Positions 19,116 to 28,168 of a stretch of DNA of 64,000 bases are shown here, piece by piece. The notes beneath the pieces were generated by a model. It did no database searches, was not told where the DNA came from, and worked only from the letters and a program-made list of their open reading frames with translations. The stretch's first letter is position 1. Every line of letters starts with the position of its first letter. A program made the position numbers and the translations under genes. The DNA is taken from assembly GCF_900104765.1 (NCBI RefSeq), contig NZ_LT629737.1:2046001-2110000 (forward strand), in the 5' to 3' direction. The DNA comes from Gillisia sp. Hel1_33_143. Lineage in GTDB: Bacteria; Bacteroidota; Bacteroidia; Flavobacteriales; Flavobacteriaceae.

Positions 19116-21035
19116 TTAGATGACTTGTCGCTTACTTAATAAGGCTCCAAGTTTATTTGCTATAATATGATCTTCGGTTATTAATCCAAGAATTGCCATA
19201 GTTAATGAAGATGTAGATCGTAATTCTTCATCAACTCTCTTTCGTCCCCAATTTTTATCTCTTGTTAAAGACTCGGAATGTGCGATTCTAGCGACCATTG
19301 CCTGTCCGTATACATCCTGTATTGTGGATTGTACTTTTTCTTCAAAATGATCTGGATATTTGTCTTGCCAATACTTTACAACTTCTTCAAATACTTGAAA
19401 ATTACTGTTTAGGAGAACAGTTCCATTTGGTTCCTGAGCACTTGGCTTTAACCATGCTGCTGCTGTTCCTTCTTCTACATCTTCCTCTCTTACCCATCGG
19501 TAATCGGGAATACCTCGTGGTGCATTCGATGGATTAGCCTTGTTTTTACCTGAATCAAATGAGCCTGAATTAGTGTTTTTTGCTTTAGGTACGTTTAAAG
19601 CCGTATTTTTTTTTGTTTTAGTACTACTATTTGGGTCATCATCAGAAGGTTTAAAAAGATTTAAAGTTTGGGTTTTTGAAATATTATCTTTTCCATCATC
19701 GGATATTTTAAATATTTTTTGATTCCAACGTCTACTAAATCTTTCCGATAATTTTTGTCTCCACTTCGAATCTTCGATAGTTCCTGATGTGGAATTTATT
19801 GATTTCTTCAACGCTTCAATAATTTCATTTGGTAAGTTATTTGAAAATTCTTCACCCCATTCAGCCCAAGGCAAAGGCTCTCCAGCTCTTTTACTACCCA
19901 TTATTTTAAGGGCGTTTCTTGCTGTATCTGGGTAAACACCAAAATTTTTATTTAATACTGGTGGTTTTGCAATAATGGTTAAGTTTTCTCGAACTTTATT
20001 CGAAGAGATTCCAAAGCTTCGGAAGGTTGAATGATGTGTCTTGACATCATATAGTTCGTTATCGTACAAAGCTGCGATATATCCTTTACCAAGCGCCATG
20101 GCAGAAATATTTGGTCTTTCACCTTCCCATAGATACCAAAATAGACTAGTTCCATCTTTAAGATTGACTATTCCATTTGATTTTATTTTACCGTTTTTAT
20201 AATCTTCAAATACTAAATGATATTTAGCACCTTTTACTTTTCTTCTGTTATATCTATAATCAACTGATCCATCAGTAGGTTGTTTTCCTATCGAAGCTTC
20301 GCCAATTGATTTAGGTAAATTTTCTTTCTTCTGAGATCTTAACTCTTGTACATAAAAATTTACATTTTCAGGTATTTCCCAAACTCTTTTATTTAAATAT
20401 GATGATATTCCTTTCAATATAAAAGATTCATCACTTGTTTTTCGCATAAATGTATCTTAATTCCCAGTTTTACCTAAACATATTATTACTGTCCCATGAG
20501 ATATAATCCATTCAGGTTTTATTTTACGCCAGTCTATTCCAAATTCTTCATCGTTAAATGGTTCAACAACACTATTATATTCACCTTCTAGTGTTTTAAA
20601 CTGTCGAGCACCATATTCACCAGATTGTGGATCCTGACACAGCCATAACATTACTCCATCTGGATCATTTTCCGTCCATGATAAGACAACTAGGCCTTTT
20701 TGGTTCCATGGAAGAGTTGATGTTTTTGCACCAATGCCATAATTTTCATGAGCATCACCAATTGGTTTTCCACCACCCCCAAAAGTGTTTAAAAACGCTT
20801 CTATCTGTTCTGCATTCATTCCTTTACCATTATCTGCAACCATCAACCTATAAACACCATGTCTTTCCACACCTTGCCACTCTGGTTGAAATTCAATACT
20901 TTTTGCACCAGCTTCTACTGCATTTTTATAGAACTCTCTTACAAATTGCATTTCACTTCCTTCACGATAAGCTCTTTCAATAAGATATTGTACCCCTCCA
21001 ACACCCATTTTTGAAATGTGTAAATTCGATTTCAT
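19116..21035 (-). pseudogene. GHKL (Hsp90/MORC-like) ATPase gene interrupted by one in-frame stop
   Basis: One reading frame of 640 codons is broken only by a TAA at 20459-20457. The upstream part (21035-20457, 192 residues) is a GHKL ATPase domain: N-box FYKNAVEAG with N38, G1 box DNGKGM at 68-73, and GIGAKTS at 100-106. After the stop the frame continues DTFMRKTSDESF; its first ATG is at 20447 and gives a 443-residue product. The segment before the stop, HGTVIICLGKTGN, is the typical final strand of the ATPase fold and runs naturally into the second part, so I read this as one gene of about 639 codons with a nonsense mutation. The distal part has a low-complexity linker (about 270-310 of the second piece) and an unrecognised C-terminal domain. 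A 73-residue gene precedes it by 4 bases. The product may be two separate polypeptides if the ATG at 20447 is used. Confidence 0.7.
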
Positions 21036-21039
21036 AGTA

Positions 21040-21264
21040 TTATAATTTAAAAGGTTTGTCTTCTTTATCAGATTCAGTAGTAAATCTTTGCTTTGTACTC
21101 TTTAATTCCTGTTGTAACGCATAAAAAATTTTATCTATTTCCTTAGAATCATATTTATAATTCCTTTTATTAGATAGGTTGCCAAGTAAGCGAATAAGTT
21201 TGATAATTTTATTAACTCTATTTTCCGCTATTCTTTTAAATTTTTGTTCTTTTTTTTCGCCCAA
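21040..21264 (-). CDS. Small helical protein paired with the GHKL ATPase
   Basis: About 74 residues, charged and helical (ENRVNKIIKLIRLLGNLSN, then a KYDSKEIDKIF segment and a polar tail). I do not recognise a named family but have the impression that similar short proteins sit next to GHKL ATPase genes elsewhere. The frame can be extended to a TTG at 21294, but that codon lies inside a TATATTTG -7 promoter element, so I use the TTG at 21264. It ends 4 bases before the ATPase ATG, indicating a two-gene unit. Confidence 0.5.
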   Translation of the reverse strand: MGEKKEQKFKRIAENRVNKIIKLIRLLGNLSNKRNYKYDSKEIDKIFYALQQELKSTKQRFTTESDKEDKPFKL

Positions 21265-21291
21265 AATAAAATATATTAGTACTACATTTTT

Positions 21292-21299
21292 CAAATATA
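21292..21299 (-). promoter_or_regulatory. -7 promoter element of the GHKL module
   Basis: On the minus strand TATATTTG matches TAnnTTTG. Transcription would begin about 21286-21288, leaving a leader of about 20 bases before the TTG at 21264. A clear -33 TTG is not seen. Confidence 0.5.
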
Positions 21300-21412
21300 G
21301 TACTTTAAAATTTATTTATTCAGACATAATGCTCTACAGTTGATCAATTTAAAGAATAAATAGATAATGAGCATTTAAATATTGATAATTGGTAATAAAA
21401 TATTCTTAGCTT

Positions 21413-21543
21413 TCAAAACGATCTTGGTTAAGGCAAATAGTGTGGAGTAGGGATTCAAACTTGTCGGTTTGTGAATTTTCTTACTTATGTTACTATATTA
21501 CACATTTTCGATAAAATCCGTTATTTGTGATAACCGTTGTTTG
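21413..21543 (-). repeat. Structured intergenic repeat, copy B
   Basis: About 131 bases directly 3' of the UvrD-like helicase gene (9 bases after its stop), in the same orientation as copy A. GGTTA (21426-21430) pairs with TAACC (21531-21535), and AAATAGTG (21435-21442) pairs with CGTTATTT (21519-21526). An apical hairpin ATTCAAAC/GTTTGTGAAT is at 21453-21475. Relative to copy A the second stem differs at both sides while pairing is kept, which supports a selected fold. Confidence 0.7.
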
Positions 21544-21551
21544 CTCCAGTT

Positions 21552-23222
21552 TTATTCTATCCAATCTATTTCGTCGAATAGTGATGAGCTGTTACTTTCT
21601 AGTTCAAATTTCCTTGAATTTACTAAGTACAGAATCTTTTTGGTCCTGGTCAAAGCAACATATTTTAAATTTCTTTCTTGCATACGTTCCCATTCTTTCT
21701 GGTCATCACGGTACAATGGCAACAGATCAAAATCTAATATAAAGATAGTTTCATTCTCCAGTCCTTTTGCCCGATGGATGGTTGATAACTTAACTGCATC
21801 TTCACTGCTTGAAATGAGATTCTCAATTTTTTTTAGTAGTTCATTGATATTATCAACTTCAATATGTCTTGAGAGTTGTTTTTTCACCAAATCTAACTTT
21901 GCATCTAGTAATTCAATTTCTCTAACTACATAAATTTCTCTATCTTCTAGATCATCAATATCTTTTGAATTTTTCTCTATAAAATATATATTTCTACCTC
22001 TAGCGTCTTCTAATATTGGTTCAATATTTTCTTGACGTAATTCTTCTTTTGAAAATAGAAATCTAATACTATTTAGAATATCTTTTACATCATCCTCATG
22101 AACTTCTACCTTAATTTCTTTATTTAGTAGAACAAATAACAGATCTAGAAGAGGAGTTTTTAATCTCGATATTATTAGGTTGCCTTTTTTTACTTTTTCA
22201 ACTACCTCCTCAAAATCAATTTTTTCTATAATTCCGATTTTGTCTTGATAAGGGTAGATGTCTTCTCTAAAGTTTTGTGCTAGCTCGATAACATCATTGG
22301 GACACCTAAAACATTTCGATAAACTTAACCTTACGGTATTAGGAATTCCTTTTAATCTGTTATATGATTCAATATCAGCTCCGGCAAATCCATAAATTGA
22401 TTGAAATGGGTCACCTACAGATAATATTCTTCCATCTTTTTTAACATACTTTAACGCTACTGCAATTTGAGAATTTGAGAGATCTTGGCATTCATCCACA
22501 AATAATAAGTCAAATTTTCTTACTGGATATAATTTCCATAAATATGGAAGATAGAGCATATCCGTATAGTCAATTAGACTTTGCCTTGTTGCAAATTCAA
22601 TACCTTTATTTAATATGTATTTATTTATCTCATAATAGCATTGAAGTTCCTTATCAAATGTTTTCGAAGAGGTTTTGAATTCTCCAAAAATATTGAAGTG
22701 AATTATTACATTTTTAAATTCTTCAAAGGAATCTTTTGTCAGAGTTAACCGATATTTATTAATTATATCTAATAATACATTTTTAATAAAATACAGATAT
22801 TTTTTTAGTTGTTCTTTTTCAGTTTTATCTGTCGGAGCTGGGTCAATCTGATTGATCTTTAATAAAGAATTGATTAGATTTTCGGGATTGACTTTAATAA
22901 CTTCATCAATAATCTTATTAAACTTCTTATTATCTAGATTATATTTTAATTTAGAGTTAGACTTTAGAATGTCATATCCAAGTGCATGCATTGTTTTTAC
23001 AACAATTCTATCTAATTGTTTTTCTATGAATTTATTTTGAATTTCTTTCCTGATACTTCTGTTAAAAGCACAAAAAAGAATATTATTTTTCGGATTTATA
23101 AGGCTAGCACTTTCAATTATTGTAGTTGTCTTTCCCGATCCAGCAACAGCATCAATAATCCCATGGTTTGAATCAAATTTTACGAAATTAAAAACCTTTT
23201 TTTGTTCTTCTGTGAATTTCAT
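21552..23222 (-). CDS. UvrD/Rep-like superfamily 1 helicase
   Basis: A 556-residue SF1A DNA helicase, shorter than full UvrD (about 720). Walker A is AVAGSGKTTT at 25-34; the Walker B block reads LLFVDECQDLS; motif III GDPFQSIYGFAGA, motif V STIHRAKGLENETIF and a final VALTRTKK motif VI are present. No nuclease domain is visible. The gene sits at the upstream end of the defence island, same strand as the GHKL, HNH and McrBC genes, and is followed 9 bases later by structured repeat B. Related short helicases occur in phage-defence operons, so a defence role is plausible but inferred from position. Confidence 0.82.
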   Translation of the reverse strand: MKFTEEQKKVFNFVKFDSNHGIIDAVAGSGKTTTIIESASLINPKNNILFCAFNRSIRKEIQNKFIEKQLDRIVVKTMHALGYDILKSNSKLKYNLDNKKFNKIIDEVIKVNPENLINSLLKINQIDPAPTDKTEKEQLKKYLYFIKNVLLDIINKYRLTLTKDSFEEFKNVIIHFNIFGEFKTSSKTFDKELQCYYEINKYILNKGIEFATRQSLIDYTDMLYLPYLWKLYPVRKFDLLFVDECQDLSNSQIAVALKYVKKDGRILSVGDPFQSIYGFAGADIESYNRLKGIPNTVRLSLSKCFRCPNDVIELAQNFREDIYPYQDKIGIIEKIDFEEVVEKVKKGNLIISRLKTPLLDLLFVLLNKEIKVEVHEDDVKDILNSIRFLFSKEELRQENIEPILEDARGRNIYFIEKNSKDIDDLEDREIYVVREIELLDAKLDLVKKQLSRHIEVDNINELLKKIENLISSSEDAVKLSTIHRAKGLENETIFILDFDLLPLYRDDQKEWERMQERNLKYVALTRTKKILYLVNSRKFELESNSSSLFDEIDWIE

Positions 23223-24008
23223 TATTTAAAATTGGTGCCAGCTAGTTATATCATAAAACACTCATACTTTCATCCCAAAATTAATTGGGATAAAAACCAT
23301 TAATCACATAAAAATGAGTTGAATTCTAATAGGGTAGGGGCACTAAGAATTTTCAATCTCAAACTTAGCATATTTCTTTAAAGAAATTGAGGGTTTTCTT
23401 TGTTGAATTGGGAGATTTATCAACAATTGCCAAGAAACAACAGGTTTTAGTGGATAAGTATCAGATTTTAAATCAAATATAATTTTATAAAAGAACTAAG
23501 TTTGGAAGGAATTATTATTTTTTTTAATCCACTAACTCTTATAGGTACATAAACAAAAAAAGCATGATCTATTTCCTCTATACATAATCCACATTCCCAC
23601 TATCTAAATTCCTTTTCCGATTAAGTCTATAGGCAGCTAATTCTAACTCTTTTGCAACGCCTTAGTCTAGGCAGCAAATATTGTCTTAATAAAAATAGGG
23701 TTCGCATTTAAGCCAATAATAGCCGCAAAAAAACATTTAATCAATAGCACTATAAAAGTCAAGCGAATTTAATTCGGATTCTGAAATTGGATGGTCTGGC
23801 AAATTTTCCAATGGTAACAAACTTATAGATCTTTATGTTATTTTTGAAGGATCTTCCCAGTATTTTATTGGAAATTCAGATCTCATATTATGGTCCTTAT
23901 CTACAAAAGAAATTCCATTGAGAATTTGCGTCGCTTTGCCTTTCCGCTTTTTTTAAAAAGTTCTCTGGTACTAAAGTCAAAGCAAATATCTGGATGAAGT
24001 TTTTACGC
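23223..24008. other. Island boundary: intergenic with dyads and decayed coding fragments
   Basis: No intact gene in 786 bases. There is a dyad ATCCCAA/TTGGGAT at 23272-23291, about 50 bases before the helicase start, and a perfect 16-base palindrome at 23372-23387. Two protein-like minus-strand fragments (see the pseudogene entry) and a start-less plus-strand frame about 23756-23956 are seen. I find no repeat of the tRNA-Ser end, integrase or transposase here. Confidence 0.5.
23578..23955 (-). pseudogene. Decayed coding remnants, minus strand
   Basis: Two short frames without starts look like protein: one ending at 23578 reads AKELELAAYRLNRKRNLDSG and onward to a stop; another ending near 23835 contains ILNGISFVDKDHNMRSEF followed by PIKYWEDPSKIT and a stop. 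Both have coding-like composition and lie on the strand of the island genes. They may be pieces of one or two lost genes; the parent family is not recognised. Confidence 0.3.
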
Positions 24009-24016
24009 TAAATTTG
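24009..24016 (+). promoter_or_regulatory. -7 promoter element of the DUF2914 gene
   Basis: TAAATTTG fits TAnnTTTG and lies 18 bases before the ATG at 24034, giving a very short leader. No convincing -33 box. Confidence 0.45.
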
Positions 24017-24033
24017 CCGCTACTTAATACAAT

Positions 24034-25149
24034 ATGAAAAGAGCTTTAGTAAGATATAGAAAAAGTACTTTTGGAACGTATATTACTCGCAATCAAAAGT
24101 ACGCTCCCATTCTTTTTTTTATAGGTGGATTTATTTTTGATACGTTGACCTTAGGTCGAATAGATCGTGTTTATGATACAGTTGTACTTTGCTCGCATAT
24201 GACCTTAGTATCCATAACGCTTTATTTATATAATACAGTGAATAATGATAAGTGGGAAGGCACTTTTATAAGACGTTATTCAGAATATTTTCCGCTTGCT
24301 ATACAGTTCTTCTTTGGCGCACTTTCAAGTGCTTTTGTTATCTATTTTTTTAGAAGTGTGTCCATGTCAAAAACTATGTTTTTTTTCATACTGCTGGTGC
24401 TGCTCCTATTTGCAAACGAGTTTCTTAAAAAGAAGATCTCCAATAAATACCTTCAGTTTAGTGTTTATTTTTTTATAAGTTTCACCTTTTTCACCTTTAT
24501 GATCCCTACGCTCATAAGGCAAATGAATACCTTTATCTTTATCATTTCCGGGCTTGTTAGTTTGTGGTCTACGCTAGCACTCATCAGGTTTATTTACAAG
24601 TCAAGCCCAAGCACAAGAGCTGAGATAAGTCTAAAAAAACTGATGGGAATTATCTTTTCTATATATATCACAATTAATGTTTTTTACTATTTCAATCTTA
24701 TTCCACCAGTGCCGCTAGCGCTAGATACCGGGTTGGTGGCTCATGATGTGCAGAAAATTAATAATGAATACATTGTTACTTACGAGAAGGATGAATGGTT
24801 TGTATTTTGGCGAAAACATAATATCAATTTTCATCGTCAGGAAAATCAAAGAGTTTATGTGTTCACTTCTGTTTTTGCACCTACAGATTTAAAAAAGTCT
24901 ATTTTTCATAGATGGAAATGGTTTAATCCCAATACCGGGGATTGGGAAGTTACAGATGACCTTGGCTTTGAAGTTGCCGGTGGGCGTGATCGAGGTTTCC
25001 GTGGATATACTTATAAAAGCAATCTTAAAGAAGGTCAATGGAAAGTGGATGTAATTACAGAAGAGGAACTGGTTCTGGGTGTTGTGGATTTTGTGATTAA
25101 AAACACTTCTGAACCGTATAAAGAAGGGATGGTAAAGAGATCATTTTAA
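24034..25149 (+). CDS. DUF2914 domain membrane protein
   Basis: A 371-residue inner-membrane protein. Residues about 25-230 hold six to seven hydrophobic segments. The C-terminal 130 residues form a soluble domain typical of DUF2914: VYVFTSVFAP, FHRWKWFNP, GRDRGFRGYTYK and GQWKVDVITE. The family is uncharacterised; in other bacteria the domain is attached to membrane or regulatory proteins. It stands alone between two stretches of decayed sequence. Confidence 0.75.
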   Translation: MKRALVRYRKSTFGTYITRNQKYAPILFFIGGFIFDTLTLGRIDRVYDTVVLCSHMTLVSITLYLYNTVNNDKWEGTFIRRYSEYFPLAIQFFFGALSSAFVIYFFRSVSMSKTMFFFILLVLLLFANEFLKKKISNKYLQFSVYFFISFTFFTFMIPTLIRQMNTFIFIISGLVSLWSTLALIRFIYKSSPSTRAEISLKKLMGIIFSIYITINVFYYFNLIPPVPLALDTGLVAHDVQKINNEYIVTYEKDEWFVFWRKHNINFHRQENQRVYVFTSVFAPTDLKKSIFHRWKWFNPNTGDWEVTDDLGFEVAGGRDRGFRGYTYKSNLKEGQWKVDVITEEELVLGVVDFVIKNTSEPYKEGMVKRSF

Positions 25150-25606
25150 AAACTTTTTCCAACTTCTAATAGAGATATACGTATACTATCATTATTGAAA
25201 ATCTTTTAAACTAGTTCTTTTATATCCTTTAGAGAACGAATTATCATCCCATCCTTTCATCCATTTGCTAAAAAAATACACGAGTGTTGGGACTGGCAAA
25301 ATAAACGAGTTAATGGAGATAAATTAAACCTGGAAATAGGAAGAACTAACTTATGTTGGTTTATTAAGGAAGAGGATTGTCATTAATATTCTTGTAAGTG
25401 ATATTTCCAATTTCAGATCTAAAATAATGTCTTTCTACTAATTGTTTAATTTCCAGTTTCACAAAACGCATCAGAATTACTAATTTTAGCAAAAATGATC
25501 TTTTTGAGGTCTTAGCGTTTTACTTCTCTATAATTTTCATCTGAATAAAGCTAAGATCATAACTAAGGTTAATTAAGAATACATAAGATCTACAAAAGCT
25601 TATTTC
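25150..25606. other. Intergenic with one decayed plus-strand frame
   Basis: A start-less frame from about 25208 to the stop at 25386 reads like protein (HPFAKKIHECWDWQNKRVNG, then LEIGRTNLCWFIKEEDCH) and is probably a gene remnant. The family is not recognised. The remaining 220 bases before the next gene hold nothing I can name. Confidence 0.35.
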
Positions 25607-26314
25607 ATGGATACATCTTCTTTAAAAAATAATTCTGTAAAAAAGAGCAAAGCTCCACTGTACGTTTCTCTTGGGATCTTGGTATTATTAGTAGCTTCTT
25701 ACTTCTTAATCCCCGCAGTTAATCAATTCTTAAATGAAGCATGGAGCGTACTCACCAGCAACGATAATGAAAGGATAAGGAAATGGGTAGGAGATTTTGG
25801 ATGGTTCGGACCTTTAATGCTAGTGGTGAGCATGGTAGCTCAAATGTTTCTTATCATTATTCCTTCTGTGGCCTTGATGGTAGTTTCCATATTAGCGTAT
25901 GGGCCAATTTGGGGTAGTTTAATTGTTTTATTGGCCATATTTACCGCTTCTTCCATTGGTTATTGGATAGGAAGATATTTTGGTCCTATGATCGTAGAAC
26001 GATTAATAGGGCATAAATCTGAAAAGAAGATCGCTAGTTTTCTGGATGATTATGGATTTTGGGCAATAATAGTTACTCGTATAAATCCATTTCTTTCTAA
26101 TGATGCCATAAGTTTTGTAGCCGGCATCTTAAAAATGGGATATTGGAAATTTATAGGTGCTACCATTGTAGGTATCATTCCGCTTACCATCTTTATTGCT
26201 ATCATAGGAAAAAGCACCGCTACGTTAGAGAGCGGATTGCTATGGGGCTCTATAGTAAGTCTTGTTATCTTTGGTGGATATGTTTACTGGGATAAAAAAA
26301 TTAGAGATAAATAA
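25607..26314 (+). CDS. TVP38/TMEM64 (DedA-superfamily) membrane protein
   Basis: A 235-residue integral membrane protein with a hydrophobic helix at about 18-38 and further segments at about 72-125 and 160-230. The SNARE-associated/DedA core is visible as FTASSIGYWIGRYFG and RINPFLSNDAISFVAGILKM, which holds the family Arg and Asp/Asn residues in the re-entrant loops. Members are thought to act in lipid scrambling or transport; the substrate here is unknown. It converges with the MscS gene, with 10 bases between stops. Confidence 0.85.
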   Translation: MDTSSLKNNSVKKSKAPLYVSLGILVLLVASYFLIPAVNQFLNEAWSVLTSNDNERIRKWVGDFGWFGPLMLVVSMVAQMFLIIIPSVALMVVSILAYGPIWGSLIVLLAIFTASSIGYWIGRYFGPMIVERLIGHKSEKKIASFLDDYGFWAIIVTRINPFLSNDAISFVAGILKMGYWKFIGATIVGIIPLTIFIAIIGKSTATLESGLLWGSIVSLVIFGGYVYWDKKIRDK

Positions 26315-26324
26315 AATAGTGAGA

Positions 26325-27425
26325 TTAGCTAGGTTGCTTTTTTGAAGTATCTTTTATCACCACCGTTCTGTAAGGAAATGGAATCTCTATTCCTTCACTA
26401 TCAAAACGATTTTTAATACTCTCTAAAACATCGCACTTTAGCTGAAAAGAATCACCAAAACTTTTACTCCAGGCCCAGGCTCTTACAGTTATTGAAGAAT
26501 CATTCATTCTAATTACAGCGGTTTTTACCATAGGTTTCGCATCATCATTCTTTTCCCATTCAGTTCGATTGTCTAAAATTAGTGGATGCGCTTCACATTC
26601 TTCCTGCATAATTTTCTTGGCAAGAACAATATTGCTATCGTACGATATTCCTATTTCTACATGTTCACAGCATTTAAGTTCACCCAGGTCATAATTAACC
26701 AGTTTTTCTTTATTTATTATGGAATTTGGGATCACTATCATCTTATTTTCAAAATTTCTAATGATGGTATGCCTCAAAGTTATATCTATCACTATTCCAA
26801 CCATACTATCTGTGATCTTAATGGTATCTCCAATCTTAAAAGGTTTAAATGAAATTATAAAGACACCTCCAACCAAATTTGCCAGTGCTTCCTGAGAAGC
26901 AACCCCTGCAATTAGTGCAATTACACCTGCACCTCCTAAGGCGGTTTGAGCAACTCCCTTTAACGATGGATATGCCAAAAGGCCAAATAATATTCCCACA
27001 AAATAGACACCGAAAACTGCGATATACCGCAAAAATTTAAAACTGGTAGGATCATTTTGATTTGCGATCTTCTTTCTGATACTTTTCCTGAACCATAAAT
27101 TAGTGCTTGAAGCAGCCACAATGGTGATCACTGCCAAAAAACCAAGGTAGAGCACTATATTGAAGTTTTTGGTGAGAACTGCATATTTCTCTTCTTCTAC
27201 AAACAGAAAGCTAAGTGCAATAAGTCCTAAAACCAGCCATAATGCATTTAGCACCTGCTTTACTAGATTTAATGGAGTGGCTCTTTCTTCCGGAAATTTT
27301 TCCTGTTCTTTCTTTACTAACCACTTATGAATAAAATTGGTTACAAAGTGTAATACTATAACGCTTATAACTACAGTAACGGCATAAATTATTTGTCGTC
27401 TATATGTTTCAAAAAGCTCTATCAT
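26325..27425 (-). CDS. MscS-family mechanosensitive channel
   Basis: A 366-residue small-conductance channel for relief of osmotic downshock. Several hydrophobic helices (about 10-30, 58-75, 90-108, 130-150) precede the pore-lining TM3 (GGAGVIALIAGVASQEALAN) and the beta domain starting GDTIKITDSMVGIVIDI, with the RHTIIRNFENKMIVIPNS block typical of MscS. The C-terminal alpha/beta domain ends in a family-like IPFPYRTVVI segment. It is a single gene. Confidence 0.9.
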   Translation of the reverse strand: MIELFETYRRQIIYAVTVVISVIVLHFVTNFIHKWLVKKEQEKFPEERATPLNLVKQVLNALWLVLGLIALSFLFVEEEKYAVLTKNFNIVLYLGFLAVITIVAASSTNLWFRKSIRKKIANQNDPTSFKFLRYIAVFGVYFVGILFGLLAYPSLKGVAQTALGGAGVIALIAGVASQEALANLVGGVFIISFKPFKIGDTIKITDSMVGIVIDITLRHTIIRNFENKMIVIPNSIINKEKLVNYDLGELKCCEHVEIGISYDSNIVLAKKIMQEECEAHPLILDNRTEWEKNDDAKPMVKTAVIRMNDSSITVRAWAWSKSFGDSFQLKCDVLESIKNRFDSEGIEIPFPYRTVVIKDTSKKQPS

Positions 27426-27840
27426 TTCTATAATTCTTGAGGATTGAAATTTACCAATCTAATTAGCACTAAGGGTAAACTAGCAAAATTGAACAATGTA
27501 AGTTCTTTAATCATATTAGATCAAATATTGATGAACTCTAAATTAAACATTTCGCATCAAATTCTACTTTAGATTTCTAGGCGACATTATTGTTGCAAAG
27601 GTATCAATATCTAGCAGATCTCATGGAAGTAGTTATAGGGAGAGGTGTATGTGTTGAGAATAGTTATAATTCTGATGAATTTGTTCTGTTATTTTAAATT
27701 CTGAATTTATTGGATAGTTGTGTTCTTAAATCTTAACATGGTTTAGCAAACTAATGAACAAAGAAATACCGGATAGCAACCTCTAAAGTTTAAGGTGGCT
27801 ATCCGGTATTATTTATAATTTGGTAATAGGTAGTTAAGAA
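27426..27840. other. Intergenic region with a hairpin near its end
   Basis: 415 bases without a supportable gene. A minus-strand TACCTTTG (27603-27596) fits the -7 consensus and could drive mscS with a long leader of about 165 bases. The terminator-like hairpin at 27766-27809 is listed separately. Confidence 0.4.
27766..27809 (-). terminator. Hairpin terminator
   Basis: A perfect 12-base-pair stem, ATACCGGATAGC (27766-27777) with GCTATCCGGTAT (27798-27809), whose loop can extend with ACCT/AGGT. It follows the small membrane gene ending at 27841. The T-run on the minus side is weak, so termination strength is uncertain. Confidence 0.6.
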
Positions 27841-28056
27841 TTAAAGGTCTACATCCCATTCATCATTATTGCTATTCTTTCTTAATGGTTCTAGTAAATT
27901 CATGAGAACGATCAATATTACCAAAAAACCAATGATATAAAATGCTACCCAATAATTTTCCAGAAAGATCCTGGAATAGAGTTCATCATGAATATAGATG
28001 GATCTAATTATTACTGCTAACAATATAAAAATGAGGGTTTTGGTGATGGTTTTCAT
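27841..28056 (-). CDS. Small two-helix membrane protein
   Basis: 71 residues with two hydrophobic segments (about 6-23 and 35-56) and a polar acidic tail ending DEWDVDL. No family recognised. It is placed 112 bases after a 140-residue unknown gene on the same strand and is followed by a hairpin terminator. Confidence 0.55.
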   Translation of the reverse strand: MKTITKTLIFILLAVIIRSIYIHDELYSRIFLENYWVAFYIIGFLVILIVLMNLLEPLRKNSNNDEWDVDL

Positions 28057-28168
28057 AATTAACTAGTTTCTAGAATTAATAAAATCTTTTATCTACACAG
28101 TTCTTAACTTCAAACTACTACTATCATTTCTTGCGGATTATTATTCTTCTGTTTATTGCGGTGAGCTG

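Noticed and set aside
18960-21543. Canonical integron attC sites
   Set aside because: The folds are attC-like, but no GTTRRRY/RYYYAAC cores are present and no integron integrase is in the window.
13063-24000. tRNA-end direct repeat marking an integrated element
   Set aside because: I could not find a second copy of the tRNA-Ser 3' end between 23 and 25 kb, and no integrase gene is present.
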